A stretch of DNA of 64,000 nucleotides from Candidatus Competibacteraceae bacterium (GCA_016712625.1 JADJQQ010000001.1:930001-994000), one strand, 5' to 3'. Positions 1 to 8,749 are shown, counted from the stretch's first letter. The notes: generated from the sequence alone by a model not told the origin. Numbers and translations are program-made.

Positions 1-2
1 CC

Positions 3-902
3 AAGACTGGCGCCAAAGACCAGTGGGAACCTCGCTTTGCGCAGGGTCTGGATACCTTAGTCACCCACTCGGTGAACGGCCTTCGCGCCATGCCCGCCAA
101 GGGGGGCGCCCCATCAATGACCGAGGCCAACATGAAGGATGCCATCATCTATATGCTGGGTGAAAGTGGGATTAAAGTGCAAAATACCGCCGCGCCTGCT
201 CCAGCCGCCGCGCCTACCGCCGCCGCGCCTGCTCCAGCCGCCGCGCCTGCTGTTCCCCCAGTTGCGGCTCCACCTGCTGCAAAACAGGTTATCCCCCCAC
301 CCCCGATTGCAACTCCGCCAGCTACGCCTCCAGCCTTTATCAACAAACCGAGCGCATCCGCTGCGCCAGCCGCTGTTCCGCCCGCCGCAAAACAGGTTAT
401 CCCCCCGCCCCCAATTGCAACTCCACCGGCGACGCCTCCAGCTGTTATTAAATCCAGCCCATCCGCTGCGGCGCCAAATTCGGCCAATCATTCGCCTCGG
501 CTGGCAATTGCCCCAAGTTCAGCGAACGCTACGATGGGGCTAGTCCCTCCTTCGATGCAAAATTTTTCGGCTAGCCCGCCGGTTTTCCTTCAAAACACCC
601 TAACAGCTAGCGGAGCCACGATGGCGATCCCGCCGCCGCCAATTCAGCGGGCTCCGTCCGCTGGATTAGCCTTTAGCGAGGCTCCCGCGCCAATGACTGA
701 AGCTGTTACAACCGTCCCGCTATTCCCTCCGATACAAGTCTCTTCGGTTGACCTACCGCCTTTCCTTGCAAATATCTCACTCAGACCACCTCCTCCGATC
801 CAGCGCCAAGTGGTTTTTCCACCTACTTTCGTCCAAAATGCTTTTGTCATCCCCCCTCCTCCGATCCAACCCTATATCACTTCACCTTCCGCTTGCCTTT
901 AG
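3..902 (+). CDS. c5-type cytochrome c, 5' truncated, with long Pro/Ala-rich tail
   Basis: The reading frame is open from the window edge, so the N-terminus, including any CxxCH haem motif, lies outside. The first 60 visible residues resemble the C-terminal part of cytochrome c5: a G-L-D-T-L stretch, then RAMPAKGG, whose Met would be the distal haem ligand, then a helix ending in IIYML. After about residue 60 the protein becomes a roughly 240-residue tail rich in Pro and Ala. The tail holds a 36-residue unit present twice and recurring IPPPPI or PPPPIQ motifs that alternate with FxQN. c5-type electron carriers are normally periplasmic and short. The tail is not part of that family and may be a flexible spacer or cell-wall or partner-binding region. 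A GTG inside the cytochrome domain (72) is not a credible start. Confidence 0.7.
   Translation, partial: KTGAKDQWEPRFAQGLDTLVTHSVNGLRAMPAKGGAPSMTEANMKDAIIYMLGESGIKVQNTAAPAPAAAPTAAAPAPAAAPAVPPVAAPPAAKQVIPPPPIATPPATPPAFINKPSASAAPAAVPPAAKQVIPPPPIATPPATPPAVIKSSPSAAAPNSANHSPRLAIAPSSANATMGLVPPSMQNFSASPPVFLQNTLTASGATMAIPPPPIQRAPSAGLAFSEAPAPMTEAVTTVPLFPPIQVSSVDLPPFLANISLRPPPPIQRQVVFPPTFVQNAFVIPPPPIQPYITSPSACL
281..444 (+). repeat. 108-bp-period repeat in the cytochrome tail
   Basis: A segment beginning AAAACAGGTTATCCCCCC at 281 recurs at 389, exactly 108 bases (36 codons) later, with only a few substitutions over about 55 bases. Both copies encode KQVIPPPPIATPPATPPA. The phase is kept, so this is an in-frame duplication. 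Confidence 0.85.
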
Positions 903-1092
903 ATATACCCTCATGCCCGCCCCAGGGCTTCGCACGCTAATCTCACCCCAGTACAATTAACAACTCTTCGCTGCTCTACCGAAAATTTTATTTTCTCAGC
1001 TCATTACGCAAAAAATCGAATTAGGCAACCCCTTCCAATCGCTTTCAAACATCCAAACTGAACTTGATAAGGCTCTAAGTGTTCTCATATCA

Positions 1093-1119
1093 CAAGGGCC
1101 ATCTCCAGGATGGCCCTTG
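1093..1119 (+). terminator. 11-bp hairpin between the cytochrome gene and the ABC gene
   Basis: CAAGGGCCATC (1093-1103) pairs perfectly with GATGGCCCTTG (1109-1119) around a 5-base loop. The U-rich run that follows (GTCTTT) is short, so termination strength is uncertain. The hairpin covers a possible ATG at 1110, which argues against that codon as the start of the next gene. Confidence 0.5.
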
Positions 1120-1139
1120 GTCTTTCAGGCAAATCATCC

Positions 1140-2960
1140 ATGCGTCCCGATCTCCGTCCCACTGAACCTCCTCGCCAGCAGCGCCGTGACTGGGAAAACA
1201 TTCGCGCGCTACTGCCGTATTTTTGGGAATATCGGGGTCGCGTGGTACTCGCCCTTAGCTGCTTATTATTTGCCAAGCTCGCCAATATCGGGGTCCCGTT
1301 AGTGCTTAAAGGGATCGTGGACCGTCTCGACGCCAGCCACCAAGCGATGATTGTGTTGCCGTTTACACTGCTGATGGCCTACGGGGCGCTGAAATTGGGC
1401 AATGCGCTGTTTGGAGAATTGCGCGATGTGTTGTTTGCGCGGGTACGCTACCGCGCCATGCGGCGCTTGACCGTGCGCACCCTGGCTCATTTGCACGATT
1501 TGTCGCTACGCTTTCATCTGGAGCGCAAGACCGGCGCAATCAGTCGCGATTTGGAACGCGGCGCTCGCAGTTTGAGCACCTTGCTCAACTATCTGGCGTT
1601 CAGCATTCTGCCAGTGATAGCGGAATTCCTGCTGGCCGCGGCGCTGCTGCTGGGCCGCTATCCCCCGATTTTCACCTTAATCATCTTCGGCAGCGTCGCC
1701 GTTTATGTCGCTTTCACCTTCGCGATTACCAACTGGCGGATGGAGCACCGCCATCTGATGAATCGTCTGGAATCGCAAGCCGGCAACGAGGCCTTGGACA
1801 GCCTGATCAATTACGAAACCGTCAAATATTTCGGTAACGAAAATCTGGAGTTAAAGCGCTGTGACGCCACTCTGACCTCCTGGGAAAAAAGCGCCATACT
1901 CAGTCAAGGTTCGATGTCAGCGCTCAATTTTGGTCAGGGCGGGATTATCGCCGTGGGCGTCACCCTGATCATGTGGGCCGCCGCTAGTCGAGTTGCCGCG
2001 GCGCAGATGACCTTGGGCGACCTGGTGTTGGTCAACGCCTTGCTGCTGCAATTGTTCATCCCGCTGAACATGCTCGGCATCGTTTATCGACAGATTAAAT
2101 ACGCGCTGGCGGATATGGACGATCTGATCCATTTATTCGAGCAAGCGCCGGAAATTCGCGATGCCCCCAACGCGGCTGAATTGAGGGTGACGGACGGCGA
2201 ATTGTGTTTTGAGCGGGTCAATTTCAGCTATCAGCCCGACCGGCAAATCCTGTTTGATGTCAGTTTCACCGTGCCGCCCGGCCGCAAGCTGGCGGTCGTC
2301 GGCGCCAGCGGGGCCGGCAAATCAACCTTGGCGCGTTTGCTCTTTCGATTTTACGATGTCGGCGGCGGGCGCATTCTGATCGACGGGCAGGATATTCGCA
2401 CGGTGACCCAACACAGTTTGCGCGCCGCTATCGGCATCGTACCGCAAGATACGGTGTTGTTTAACGACACGCTGTATTACAACCTCGCCTATGCCCGGCC
2501 CGAAGCCAATCAGGAAGAAATCGCCGCCGCGGCCCGAATGGCGCAATTGGACACCTTCATCGGATCGCTGCCGGCCGGTTATCAGACGGTCGTCGGGGAG
2601 CGTGGGCTAAAACTCTCCGGCGGCGAGAAACAGCGGGTGGCCATCGCCCGCGCCATTCTCAAGCAGCCGCGCATCCTGATCTTCGATGAAGCCACTTCAG
2701 CGCTAGACAGCAAATCCGAACAGGCGATCCTGCAAGCCTTGCGCGCCGTGGCGACCGAACACACCACCCTGGTCATCGCCCACCGGCTATCCACCATCGT
2801 CGATGCCGATCAAATCCTGGTGCTGGATCACGGTCGGGTGCGAGAACAAGGCACGCATCGCGCGTTGTTGGAACAAGATGGACTGTATGCGCAAATGTGG
2901 ACTTTGCAGCAGCGGGAACAGCACACGCAGGAAGCAGAACGCTTGCTCGGCCTCGCCTGA
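1140..2960 (+). CDS. Atm1/HMT-type ABC exporter (fused membrane and ATPase domains)
   Basis: A half-transporter of about 606 residues. The N-terminal membrane domain spans roughly residues 25-310 and has hydrophobic segments such as VVLALSCLLFAKLANIGVPL. The nucleotide-binding domain has Walker A GASGAGKST near residue 389, signature LSGGEKQR near 491, Walker B ILIFDEATSALD near 513 and the H-loop in VIAHRLSTI. Arrangement and length fit the Atm1 family, which exports glutathione-linked or sulfur compounds across the inner membrane and works as a homodimer. The substrate cannot be read from sequence. The ATG at 1110 is in frame but lies inside a hairpin; the ATG at 1140 gives a more usual N-terminus. 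The gene is convergent with the small minus-strand gene at 2970, only nine bases away. Confidence 0.85.
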   Translation: MRPDLRPTEPPRQQRRDWENIRALLPYFWEYRGRVVLALSCLLFAKLANIGVPLVLKGIVDRLDASHQAMIVLPFTLLMAYGALKLGNALFGELRDVLFARVRYRAMRRLTVRTLAHLHDLSLRFHLERKTGAISRDLERGARSLSTLLNYLAFSILPVIAEFLLAAALLLGRYPPIFTLIIFGSVAVYVAFTFAITNWRMEHRHLMNRLESQAGNEALDSLINYETVKYFGNENLELKRCDATLTSWEKSAILSQGSMSALNFGQGGIIAVGVTLIMWAAASRVAAAQMTLGDLVLVNALLLQLFIPLNMLGIVYRQIKYALADMDDLIHLFEQAPEIRDAPNAAELRVTDGELCFERVNFSYQPDRQILFDVSFTVPPGRKLAVVGASGAGKSTLARLLFRFYDVGGGRILIDGQDIRTVTQHSLRAAIGIVPQDTVLFNDTLYYNLAYARPEANQEEIAAAARMAQLDTFIGSLPAGYQTVVGERGLKLSGGEKQRVAIARAILKQPRILIFDEATSALDSKSEQAILQALRAVATEHTTLVIAHRLSTIVDADQILVLDHGRVREQGTHRALLEQDGLYAQMWTLQQREQHTQEAERLLGLA

Positions 2961-2969
2961 AGCTCGCCG

Positions 2970-3212
2970 CTAATCCCAGTCGTCCACGCCAAACTCCAGC
3001 AACGCCCGTTCGGTTTCATTCAGAATCACGACGGTGCCGGCATGCTGGCGTTGCAGCCAGCTCCGGTGCTCGTAATACTCGATGAATTCCTCCGGTACGG
3101 GTTCAGTAACACCTTCAAGGACACCAGCCACTTCGGTCATGGCCTCGTCGATTTTTTCCAGCTCTTCCAACAACTCCCGCCGCCGGATTTTTAAAGCGTG
3201 GAATGACGACAT
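2970..3212 (-). CDS. small conserved-looking protein at the end of the trehalose operon, function unknown
   Basis: An 80-residue, mostly helical, acidic protein with no recognised domain. It has a charged heptad-like first half (LKIRRRELLEELEKIDEAM), a central EEFIEYYEHRSWLQRQ segment and the C-terminus GVDDWD. It has no signal peptide or membrane segment. The start is supported by a strong GAGGAGG ribosome site about 8 bases upstream. It begins 24 bases after the treS-maltokinase stop on the same strand, so it is probably co-transcribed. It could be a small partner or regulator of the trehalose enzymes, but nothing in the protein itself shows this. Confidence 0.65.
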   Translation of the reverse strand: MSSFHALKIRRRELLEELEKIDEAMTEVAGVLEGVTEPVPEEFIEYYEHRSWLQRQHAGTVVILNETERALLEFGVDDWD

Positions 3213-3236
3213 CGCATAGTCCTCCTCTATCTCGGA

Positions 3237-6200
3237 TCACAGCGTATCATCCGCTGGCAGCAACAGCAGCTCCCGCAAGCCCCTAAGTGGTATTTCAACC
3301 CAGTCAGGGCGATTATCCAATTCATAACGCAACTCGTAACACACTTTTTCCAAGGTAAAAAGCTCCAGCAACACGTTCACTTGATCGGGATCATCGGGAT
3401 AGCCTGGACAGTTTCCCGCGACAGCGATGTAAGCATCCAAAAATGCGCTTCGGGTTTGCTGCTCCCAATCGCCAAGCAGCGGCGAGAGCGTCGCTCGGCC
3501 GCGGGTGCCATCGGCGATAGCCTGGCGCAGCGCTGTGTGCGCCGCATAACTGAAAGAGCGCAACATACCGACCACATCCCGCAACGGCGAATGCTTGGCG
3601 CGTCGCTCTTCCAGCGATCGGGACGGTTCCCCCTCAAAATCGATCAGGATGACATCACCCTTAGCCACCAAGACTTGACCGAGATGGTAATCGCCGTGAT
3701 AGCGCTTCTTCATGGCGCGCGGGGTCAGCGCTTCAATTCCCGCCGCTCGCGCCGCCGCCGAACCCCTCGATTCCAGAATCTGCGCGATCAGCGAAGCATA
3801 GCGGCCGGCCCGCGGCAGGCTGATCCCCGCTCCCAACACCTGTTCGGCCAGTGCTTGTACCGATTCCGGCAAGCGGGTTCGGGACTGCTTTAGGAGATTA
3901 AAGGTGCTCTCTGCTTCCTCGCGGATTCGATCCACCCAGCCGATCATATCGGCTACCGTGATCGGTTCGGGGTCAAATGCTGGATTCCCTGTCGCCCGGC
4001 CGAGCGCCTGATGCAATTCGCCAGTCCGCCGGCCTAAAATCCCCACCGCTAACAGATAGGCCGAATGCACGTTCTCGCCCGCTTTCCGAACTTCATCCGG
4101 TTGTTCGAGGTAATCGGTGAGGAAGCGCTTCAGATAATCTTGGGTGTAACTCCACGCATCGCCCTGGTTTTCCACAAAGCTTTGCAACATCACCAAAGCG
4201 ATCCGATCACCCGCTTCATCCTCATATTCGAGCGCGCCAGCAAGCGGAGCGATATTCGGGAAAGCGCCTTCGGTCAGAAACCGGCCGATCTCCAACTCTG
4301 GATTGATGCCTGTTTGTAAGCGTCGGTACGCTTTCATCAACAGACGGTCGCCGATCGCGATGGTGGTATTGCTGCTGTCCAGCGCCAGCCGCTTGGCTGG
4401 CAATACATCGGGGGAGTCGCCGGCCAATTCGGTGAACATCCCTGTCGCCGAGAAACGCAACCAGCCTTGTCCTAGCGGAATCTGGGCGCCGCGGGCGATC
4501 ATGCTGACCAGCGTTTGGCAGAACCGTTCGTCACTGAAAGCGCCATAAAGCAGGCCCATCCGAGCCTGAACTCGAACCTTGGCTAGCGCATAAGGCCACA
4601 GCGGCCGCAGTTTTTCATCACCGTCATCTTCCCACGCCAGCGCCAGCGGCAAGGCGTAATTCTGTGGTTCGGGCCGACCCACCAGCCAAACTCTGATCCG
4701 GGTCAGCAACCACTCGCTGTGGTCGGGCCAGATATCGTATTTCTCGAATTCCACCTTTTCAATGGGTCCGCCCTTGCCAGCAAACCACCGCTGAGTGGGG
4801 AGAAATTCCGGTAAAATTCGTTCCACCAATCGTTCATGTAGCGCCTTCGCCATCGCCCGCCGACCCGGCTCAACCTGATCTGGAAAGAAACTTTTCCAAC
4901 CCTGAAACAGCACCAGCACCCGTAATTCCAACCCCGGCAAGGTCTTTTCATGCCAAGCGGGCGGCACGGCGGTCCGAGTCAGCCTGAACCAGTAAAACCC
5001 ATGCCGCGACAACGTCAACAAATAGGGAATTTCACCGATGGGCGTAAAAGCGGTCTGGCCGATCATTTCGACGGGGATAAGGCCCTTATAGGCTTTGAGA
5101 TCCAGTTCCACCGGCTGCGCCGCCCGCGACAGGTTTGCCACGCACAATACGATCTCATCGTCATGGATGCGCAGATAGGCCAGAATCTTGCGATTGCCGG
5201 GGCGCAGCATCTCCAAACGGCCGCGACCGAACGCCTTGCTGGAGCGGCGCACCGCAATCATGCGCTTCATCCAGTTCAGCAGTGAAGCCGGCTCCCGTTG
5301 CTGGGCCTCAACATTGACCGCTTGATAGCCATAGATCGGGTCCATGATCGGCGGCAGATACAACCGTTGCGGGTCGGTCTTGGAAAAGCCGGCGTTGCGA
5401 TCGGGACTCCATTGCATCGGGGTGCGCACGCCATTGCGATCACCGAGATAAATGTTGTCGCCCATGCCGATTTCGTCGCCGTAATAAACGATGGGCGTGC
5501 CAGGCATCGACAACAATAGGCTGTTCAATAACTTAATCCGAGCCTGGTCATTATCCATCAGCGGTGCCAGCCGCCGCCGAATGCCGACGTTGATCCGCAT
5601 TCTGGGATCGGCGGCATAAGTGCGGTACATGTAATCCCGCTCCCGATGCGTCACCATTTCCAAAGTCAATTCGTCGTGATTGCGCAGAAAAATTGCCCAC
5701 TGGCAATTGGCGGGAATATCGGGCGTCTGCTCCAGAATATCGACGATGGGATGGCGGTCTTCCTGGGCGATCGCCATGTACATGCGTGGCATCAGCGGAA
5801 AATGATAGGCCATGTGGCATTCATCGCTGTCGCCGAAGTAATCGCGCACGTCCTCCGGCCATTGGTTGGCTTCGGCCAAGAACAGTCGGCCGTGGTAATG
5901 CGCGTCCACCACCGCTCGCATTTGCCGGATCACCGCATGGGTTTCAGCCAGGCTTTCGTTGTTGGTGCCCTCGCGCACGCACAGATAGGGGATGGCGTCC
6001 AAGCGCAATCCATCCACGCCCAGATCCAGCCAGAAGCGCATGACTTTAATCACCGCTTTCACCACCGCCGGATTGTTATGGTTCAAATCCGGTTGGTGCG
6101 AGAAGAAGCGATGCCAATAGTATTGCCGCGCCACCGGATCCCAGGTCCAGTTCGAGGTTTCGGTATCGACGAAGATGATGCGGGTTTCCGGGAACTTCTT

Positions 6201-6632
6201 GTCGTTGTCGTTCCAGACATAGAAGTTCCGAGCCGCCGAGCCGCGTGGCGCGCGGCGCGCGGCCTGAAACCAGGGATGCTGGTCGGAGGTATGGTTGATC
6301 ACCAGCTCGGTGATAACCTTGAGGCCACGCGCATGAGCTTGGCGGATGAAGGCCCGGAAATCGGCCAGCGTCCCGTAATCAGGATGGATGTTTTGATAAT
6401 CGGCGATGTCGTAGCCATCGTCGCGTAACGGCGAGGGATAGAACGGCATCAGCCACAACGTGTCTACGCCCAATGCCTGAAGGTAGTCCAACCGCTGGAT
6501 CAGCCCTCGGAAGTCGCCCATCCCATCCAGGCTACTGTCACCGAACGCCTTAACATGAAGCTGATAGATAATGGCGTCCTTGTACCAGAGAGCATCTTCC
6601 ACACCGGACCAGCCCTTATGGCTAAGGCTCAT
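3237..6632 (-). CDS. treS: trehalose synthase fused to maltokinase
   Basis: A 1131-residue fusion. Residues 1-550 are a GH13 trehalose synthase, which interconverts maltose and trehalose. Nucleophile D212 lies in GLRLDA, acid/base E254 in LAEANQW, and the H-D pair is near 319-320 in LRNHDE. From about residue 590 to the end is a maltokinase, which phosphorylates maltose to maltose-1-phosphate for GlgE-type glucan synthesis. It shows QRWFAGKGG near its start, the kinase-like HGDYHLGQV near 978 and IDFEGEP near 997. The start has an AGGAGG site 7 bases upstream, which lies inside the 3' end of the otsB remnant, so translation was probably coupled. It follows otsA-otsB on the same strand. No glgE or glgB is visible in the window. 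Confidence 0.95.
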   Translation of the reverse strand: MSLSHKGWSGVEDALWYKDAIIYQLHVKAFGDSSLDGMGDFRGLIQRLDYLQALGVDTLWLMPFYPSPLRDDGYDIADYQNIHPDYGTLADFRAFIRQAHARGLKVITELVINHTSDQHPWFQAARRAPRGSAARNFYVWNDNDKKFPETRIIFVDTETSNWTWDPVARQYYWHRFFSHQPDLNHNNPAVVKAVIKVMRFWLDLGVDGLRLDAIPYLCVREGTNNESLAETHAVIRQMRAVVDAHYHGRLFLAEANQWPEDVRDYFGDSDECHMAYHFPLMPRMYMAIAQEDRHPIVDILEQTPDIPANCQWAIFLRNHDELTLEMVTHRERDYMYRTYAADPRMRINVGIRRRLAPLMDNDQARIKLLNSLLLSMPGTPIVYYGDEIGMGDNIYLGDRNGVRTPMQWSPDRNAGFSKTDPQRLYLPPIMDPIYGYQAVNVEAQQREPASLLNWMKRMIAVRRSSKAFGRGRLEMLRPGNRKILAYLRIHDDEIVLCVANLSRAAQPVELDLKAYKGLIPVEMIGQTAFTPIGEIPYLLTLSRHGFYWFRLTRTAVPPAWHEKTLPGLELRVLVLFQGWKSFFPDQVEPGRRAMAKALHERLVERILPEFLPTQRWFAGKGGPIEKVEFEKYDIWPDHSEWLLTRIRVWLVGRPEPQNYALPLALAWEDDGDEKLRPLWPYALAKVRVQARMGLLYGAFSDERFCQTLVSMIARGAQIPLGQGWLRFSATGMFTELAGDSPDVLPAKRLALDSSNTTIAIGDRLLMKAYRRLQTGINPELEIGRFLTEGAFPNIAPLAGALEYEDEAGDRIALVMLQSFVENQGDAWSYTQDYLKRFLTDYLEQPDEVRKAGENVHSAYLLAVGILGRRTGELHQALGRATGNPAFDPEPITVADMIGWVDRIREEAESTFNLLKQSRTRLPESVQALAEQVLGAGISLPRAGRYASLIAQILESRGSAAARAAGIEALTPRAMKKRYHGDYHLGQVLVAKGDVILIDFEGEPSRSLEERRAKHSPLRDVVGMLRSFSYAAHTALRQAIADGTRGRATLSPLLGDWEQQTRSAFLDAYIAVAGNCPGYPDDPDQVNVLLELFTLEKVCYELRYELDNRPDWVEIPLRGLRELLLLPADDTL

Positions 6633-7237
6633 AGTAACCTCCTAGATTATTGGTATTCAGGCTATGGAATGCGAAAGGATTCGCCAGCGTCAGTGCCGAC
6701 GGCAGCTCACTCCGCGCAACGGGATCAGATAACCGTTGGGTCGCTTCTGCTGATGGCCCCGGCCTGATTCCCGGCGCGATTCCTCCTAGTTTCGTCGCTA
6801 CCGCCAGCGCCGAAGCCATCGTTGGCGGAATCACCGACGTGGAGTACGGTCGCCAGTTTTGGGCCACTGTAAGTAACAATAGCCTGCAACGCCGTTCCTT
6901 TATCCCGTCCAATGGCGGGGCTATTTCGATAGTCATTGGGCCATCAAGAAAATGTAAAACGGCGGCATGTGGTTCCAATAAAGCCATGGCTTCAGTTAGA
7001 AACCCTTCTATGCATTTCGCCGCTAGTTGCCGGCAATGAATAGTAAACCCGAACGGTTTTTTCTCTATCCACATCCCTGGATAGGTGCTCCTATGCTGCT
7101 CCAAAGCCGCGATCAAAAGATAGAGAAGAGCGCGATTTTCCAACGCCTCGGAAGGCAAATGGCGCTCTCCGCCCAAGACCAGTTCCAGTCCGGTTGAACC
7201 GCCGTAACAAAGCTCCGGCAGGTCGACCATGCTCATT
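6622..7237 (-). pseudogene. otsB: trehalose-6-phosphate phosphatase, C-terminal remnant
   Basis: The translated segment starting DLPELCYGGSTGLEL and running through PGMWIEKKPFGFTIH matches the middle of OtsB. Near 6912-6922 the homology jumps to another frame that reads RDKGTALQAIVTY and then VLHVGDSANDGF, the HAD motif IV region. Near 6806-6812 it jumps back to ALAVATKLGGIAPGIRPG, followed by RLSDPVA. These are two compensating frameshifts, so a single ORF stays open but encodes nonsense across the catalytic DKG and GD motifs. The N-terminal half is at 8630-8749, beyond the IS remnants, and about 45 residues between the halves appear lost. The last 11 bases overlap the treS start. The enzyme encoded here is almost certainly inactive. 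Confidence 0.85.
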
Positions 7238-7286
7238 ATGTCATCCGAGTTATGCTCGAAAGTTGTGGATGAGGGGATAGAAGAGG

Positions 7287-7345
7287 CGGCGTATTCTTGA
7301 TGATCTTCGAGGTCATCAATGCCAAGTGATGGAGTGAATACGCCG
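7287..7345. repeat. nested inverted repeat at the left side of the IS256-type remnant
   Basis: CGGCGTATTC (7287-7296) and GAATACGCCG (7336-7345) are perfect inverted 10-mers. Inside them TTGATGA (7297-7303) pairs with TCATCAA (7313-7319). The segment lies just upstream of transposase coding sequence and is probably the end region of the element. Confidence 0.6.
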
Positions 7346-8138
7346 TAAACAAAGATAAGGTGATTTTGCGGAAGAATCCAGGTGCGCCGAGGCCAGTGGC
7401 GGACGCGCTGACGGAGCAACGGCGAGAGGGGCGCAACGGATGCTGGTAGCGGCCATTGAAGCGGAAGTGGAGGAAGTTCTGGCCCGCTTCAAAGACGAGA
7501 AGACTGCGGATGGACGAGGCTGGTGCGCAACGGCCATTTGCCGGAGCGGTCGATCTAGACGGGAATCGGACCGGTGGCGGTCTTGACGCCGAGGGTGCGG
7601 GATCGGGCGGGGAAGATCCGGTTCACTTCGGCGATTTTGCCGCCATACTTGCGGCGAACGCGGACGCTGGAGAAACTGCCCCCGTGGCTGTCCCTGAAGG
7701 GGATTTCGACGGGGGATTTTCAGGAGGCGTTGACGGCGCTGCTCGGTCGGGACGCGCCGGGATTGTCGGCGAGCATGATCGGCCGATTAAAGGAAACGTG
7801 GAAGGAGGAGCACGCGCGCTGGTCGCGGCGAGATTTAGCCAACCGGCATTATGCCTACGTGTGGGCGAATGGCATCCATTTCGGTATTCGCCTGGATGAT
7901 GCGGCGCTGTGTATTTTGGTGGTCATCGGCGCGACGGTGGACGGCCGCAAGGTACTACTGTTGGCCCTGGCCTACGGCTATCGGGAGAACGAAGTGTCCT
8001 GGCGGGAAGTGCTTTTGGATCTCAAGGCGCTCGGCTTGACCGTCAAACCCCCAGCTGGCCGTGGGCGATAGTGTGCTGGGATTTTGGAAGGCGCTACCGC
8101 AAGTGTTCGGAACGACACGGAAACAGCGCTGCTGGGCG

Positions 8139-8186
8139 CACAAAACGGTCAATATATTGGATCACAAAACGGTCAATATATTGGAT
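8139..8186 (+). repeat. 24-bp tandem duplication inside the IS256 transposase remnant
   Basis: Two adjacent identical 24-base units, 8139-8162 and 8163-8186, encode HKTVNILD twice. The duplication is in frame and is absent from ordinary IS256 transposases, so it arose after the element was inserted. Confidence 0.9.
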
Positions 8187-8375
8187 AAATTGTCCAAGAG
8201 CCAACAACCCAAAGCCAAGACCGCGTTACAGGCGGTTTGGATGGCGGCTACCCGCACCGACCGACGCCGAACGGGCCTTTGATCATTTCTTGGGCGGCTA
8301 CTGCCTCAAGTGTACCCGAAAGCAGCGACGCATTTGGAGAAAGACTGCGCGGCGTTGCTGGCCTTCCACGATTTT

Positions 8376-8583
8376 CCCACACCGGTTGTTCACGCGGAGA
8401 ACAAGCGGTGTTGGGTGATCGAACAACCGCATCGCGTGAAACAGCTCACGGGTATTGAAAAATGCCAATGCCGCAAACAGCGCGCCACGCAATCATTTCG
8501 CCTGTTGCTATCAGGTGTGGTTCTTATTAAAAGTGGTGGCCAAAAATCTGAAAACCACGCTCTATCAGGTTAAAAACAGCCCC
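8376..8583 (+). pseudogene. C-terminal fragment of a second, unrelated DDE transposase
   Basis: Directly joined to the truncated IS256 transposase is a frame reading RCWVIEQPHRVKQL and TGIEKCQCRKQRA. After a one-base frame change near 8490 it continues NHFACCYQVWFLLK and TTLYQVKNSP before a stop at 8581-8583. This pattern (W-IE-HR-KQ-TGIEKCQ-R-RA-RNH) is that of DDE transposases of the IS4/IS701 type, where it holds the last catalytic Glu region. Only the last 70 or so residues survive. Family assignment rests on this motif pattern alone. Confidence 0.55.
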
Positions 8584-8629
8584 TAGAGTGAGTATTTACG
8601 CATAGATTAAGCGAAAGTCCTGGTGCCAT

Positions 8630-8749
8630 ACTGCGATGGGCCATGAGCGGCGTCAGCGTGCCATCGTAGTCAAAGACCAGCACCAGCCGATGACCGTGGC
8701 GATAGGCGGCTAGCAATCGCTGCAAGATGATGTCGTCCGTCGTTGGCAT
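8630..8749 (-). pseudogene. otsB: trehalose-6-phosphate phosphatase, N-terminal remnant
   Basis: Starting from an ATG that overlaps the otsA stop by one base (TAATG), the first 38 codons read MPTTDDIILQRLLAAYRHGH and then LVLVFDYDGTLTPLMAH. This includes the HAD nucleophile motif DYDGT. OtsB similarity ends near 8630, where IS-derived sequence begins; the frame then stops. The rest of the gene resumes at about 7237. The overlap shows otsA and otsB were translationally coupled. Confidence 0.85.

Larger units (their letters stand above)
7287..8376 (+). mobile_element. degenerate IS256-family (mutator-type) insertion sequence inserted in otsB
   Basis: Transposase homology runs along the plus strand in several frames. 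AQRMLVAAIEAEVEEVLARF lies near 7440-7490. The longest intact stretch (7574-8040) carries IRFTSAILPPYLRRT, LKGISTGDFQEAL, YAYVWANGIHF and GYRENEVSWREVLLDLKA, all typical of IS256 transposases. After a frameshift near 8045 come AVGDSVLGFWKAL and QRCWAHKTVN, and after another, YPKAATHLEKD and LLAFHDFP. Homology stops there, at about 8376. The C-terminal third, with the family's usual TNPIES segment, is missing and is replaced by part of a different transposase. At least four frame changes and a 24-bp duplication make it immobile. Exact ends are not certain. Confidence 0.8.

Noticed and set aside
114..491. Gly/Arg/Trp-rich ORFs opposite the cytochrome tail
   Set aside because: Produced by the Pro/Ala codon repeats on the other strand.
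5646..6428. 260-codon ORF opposite treS
   Set aside because: Shadow frame within the conserved GH13 domain.
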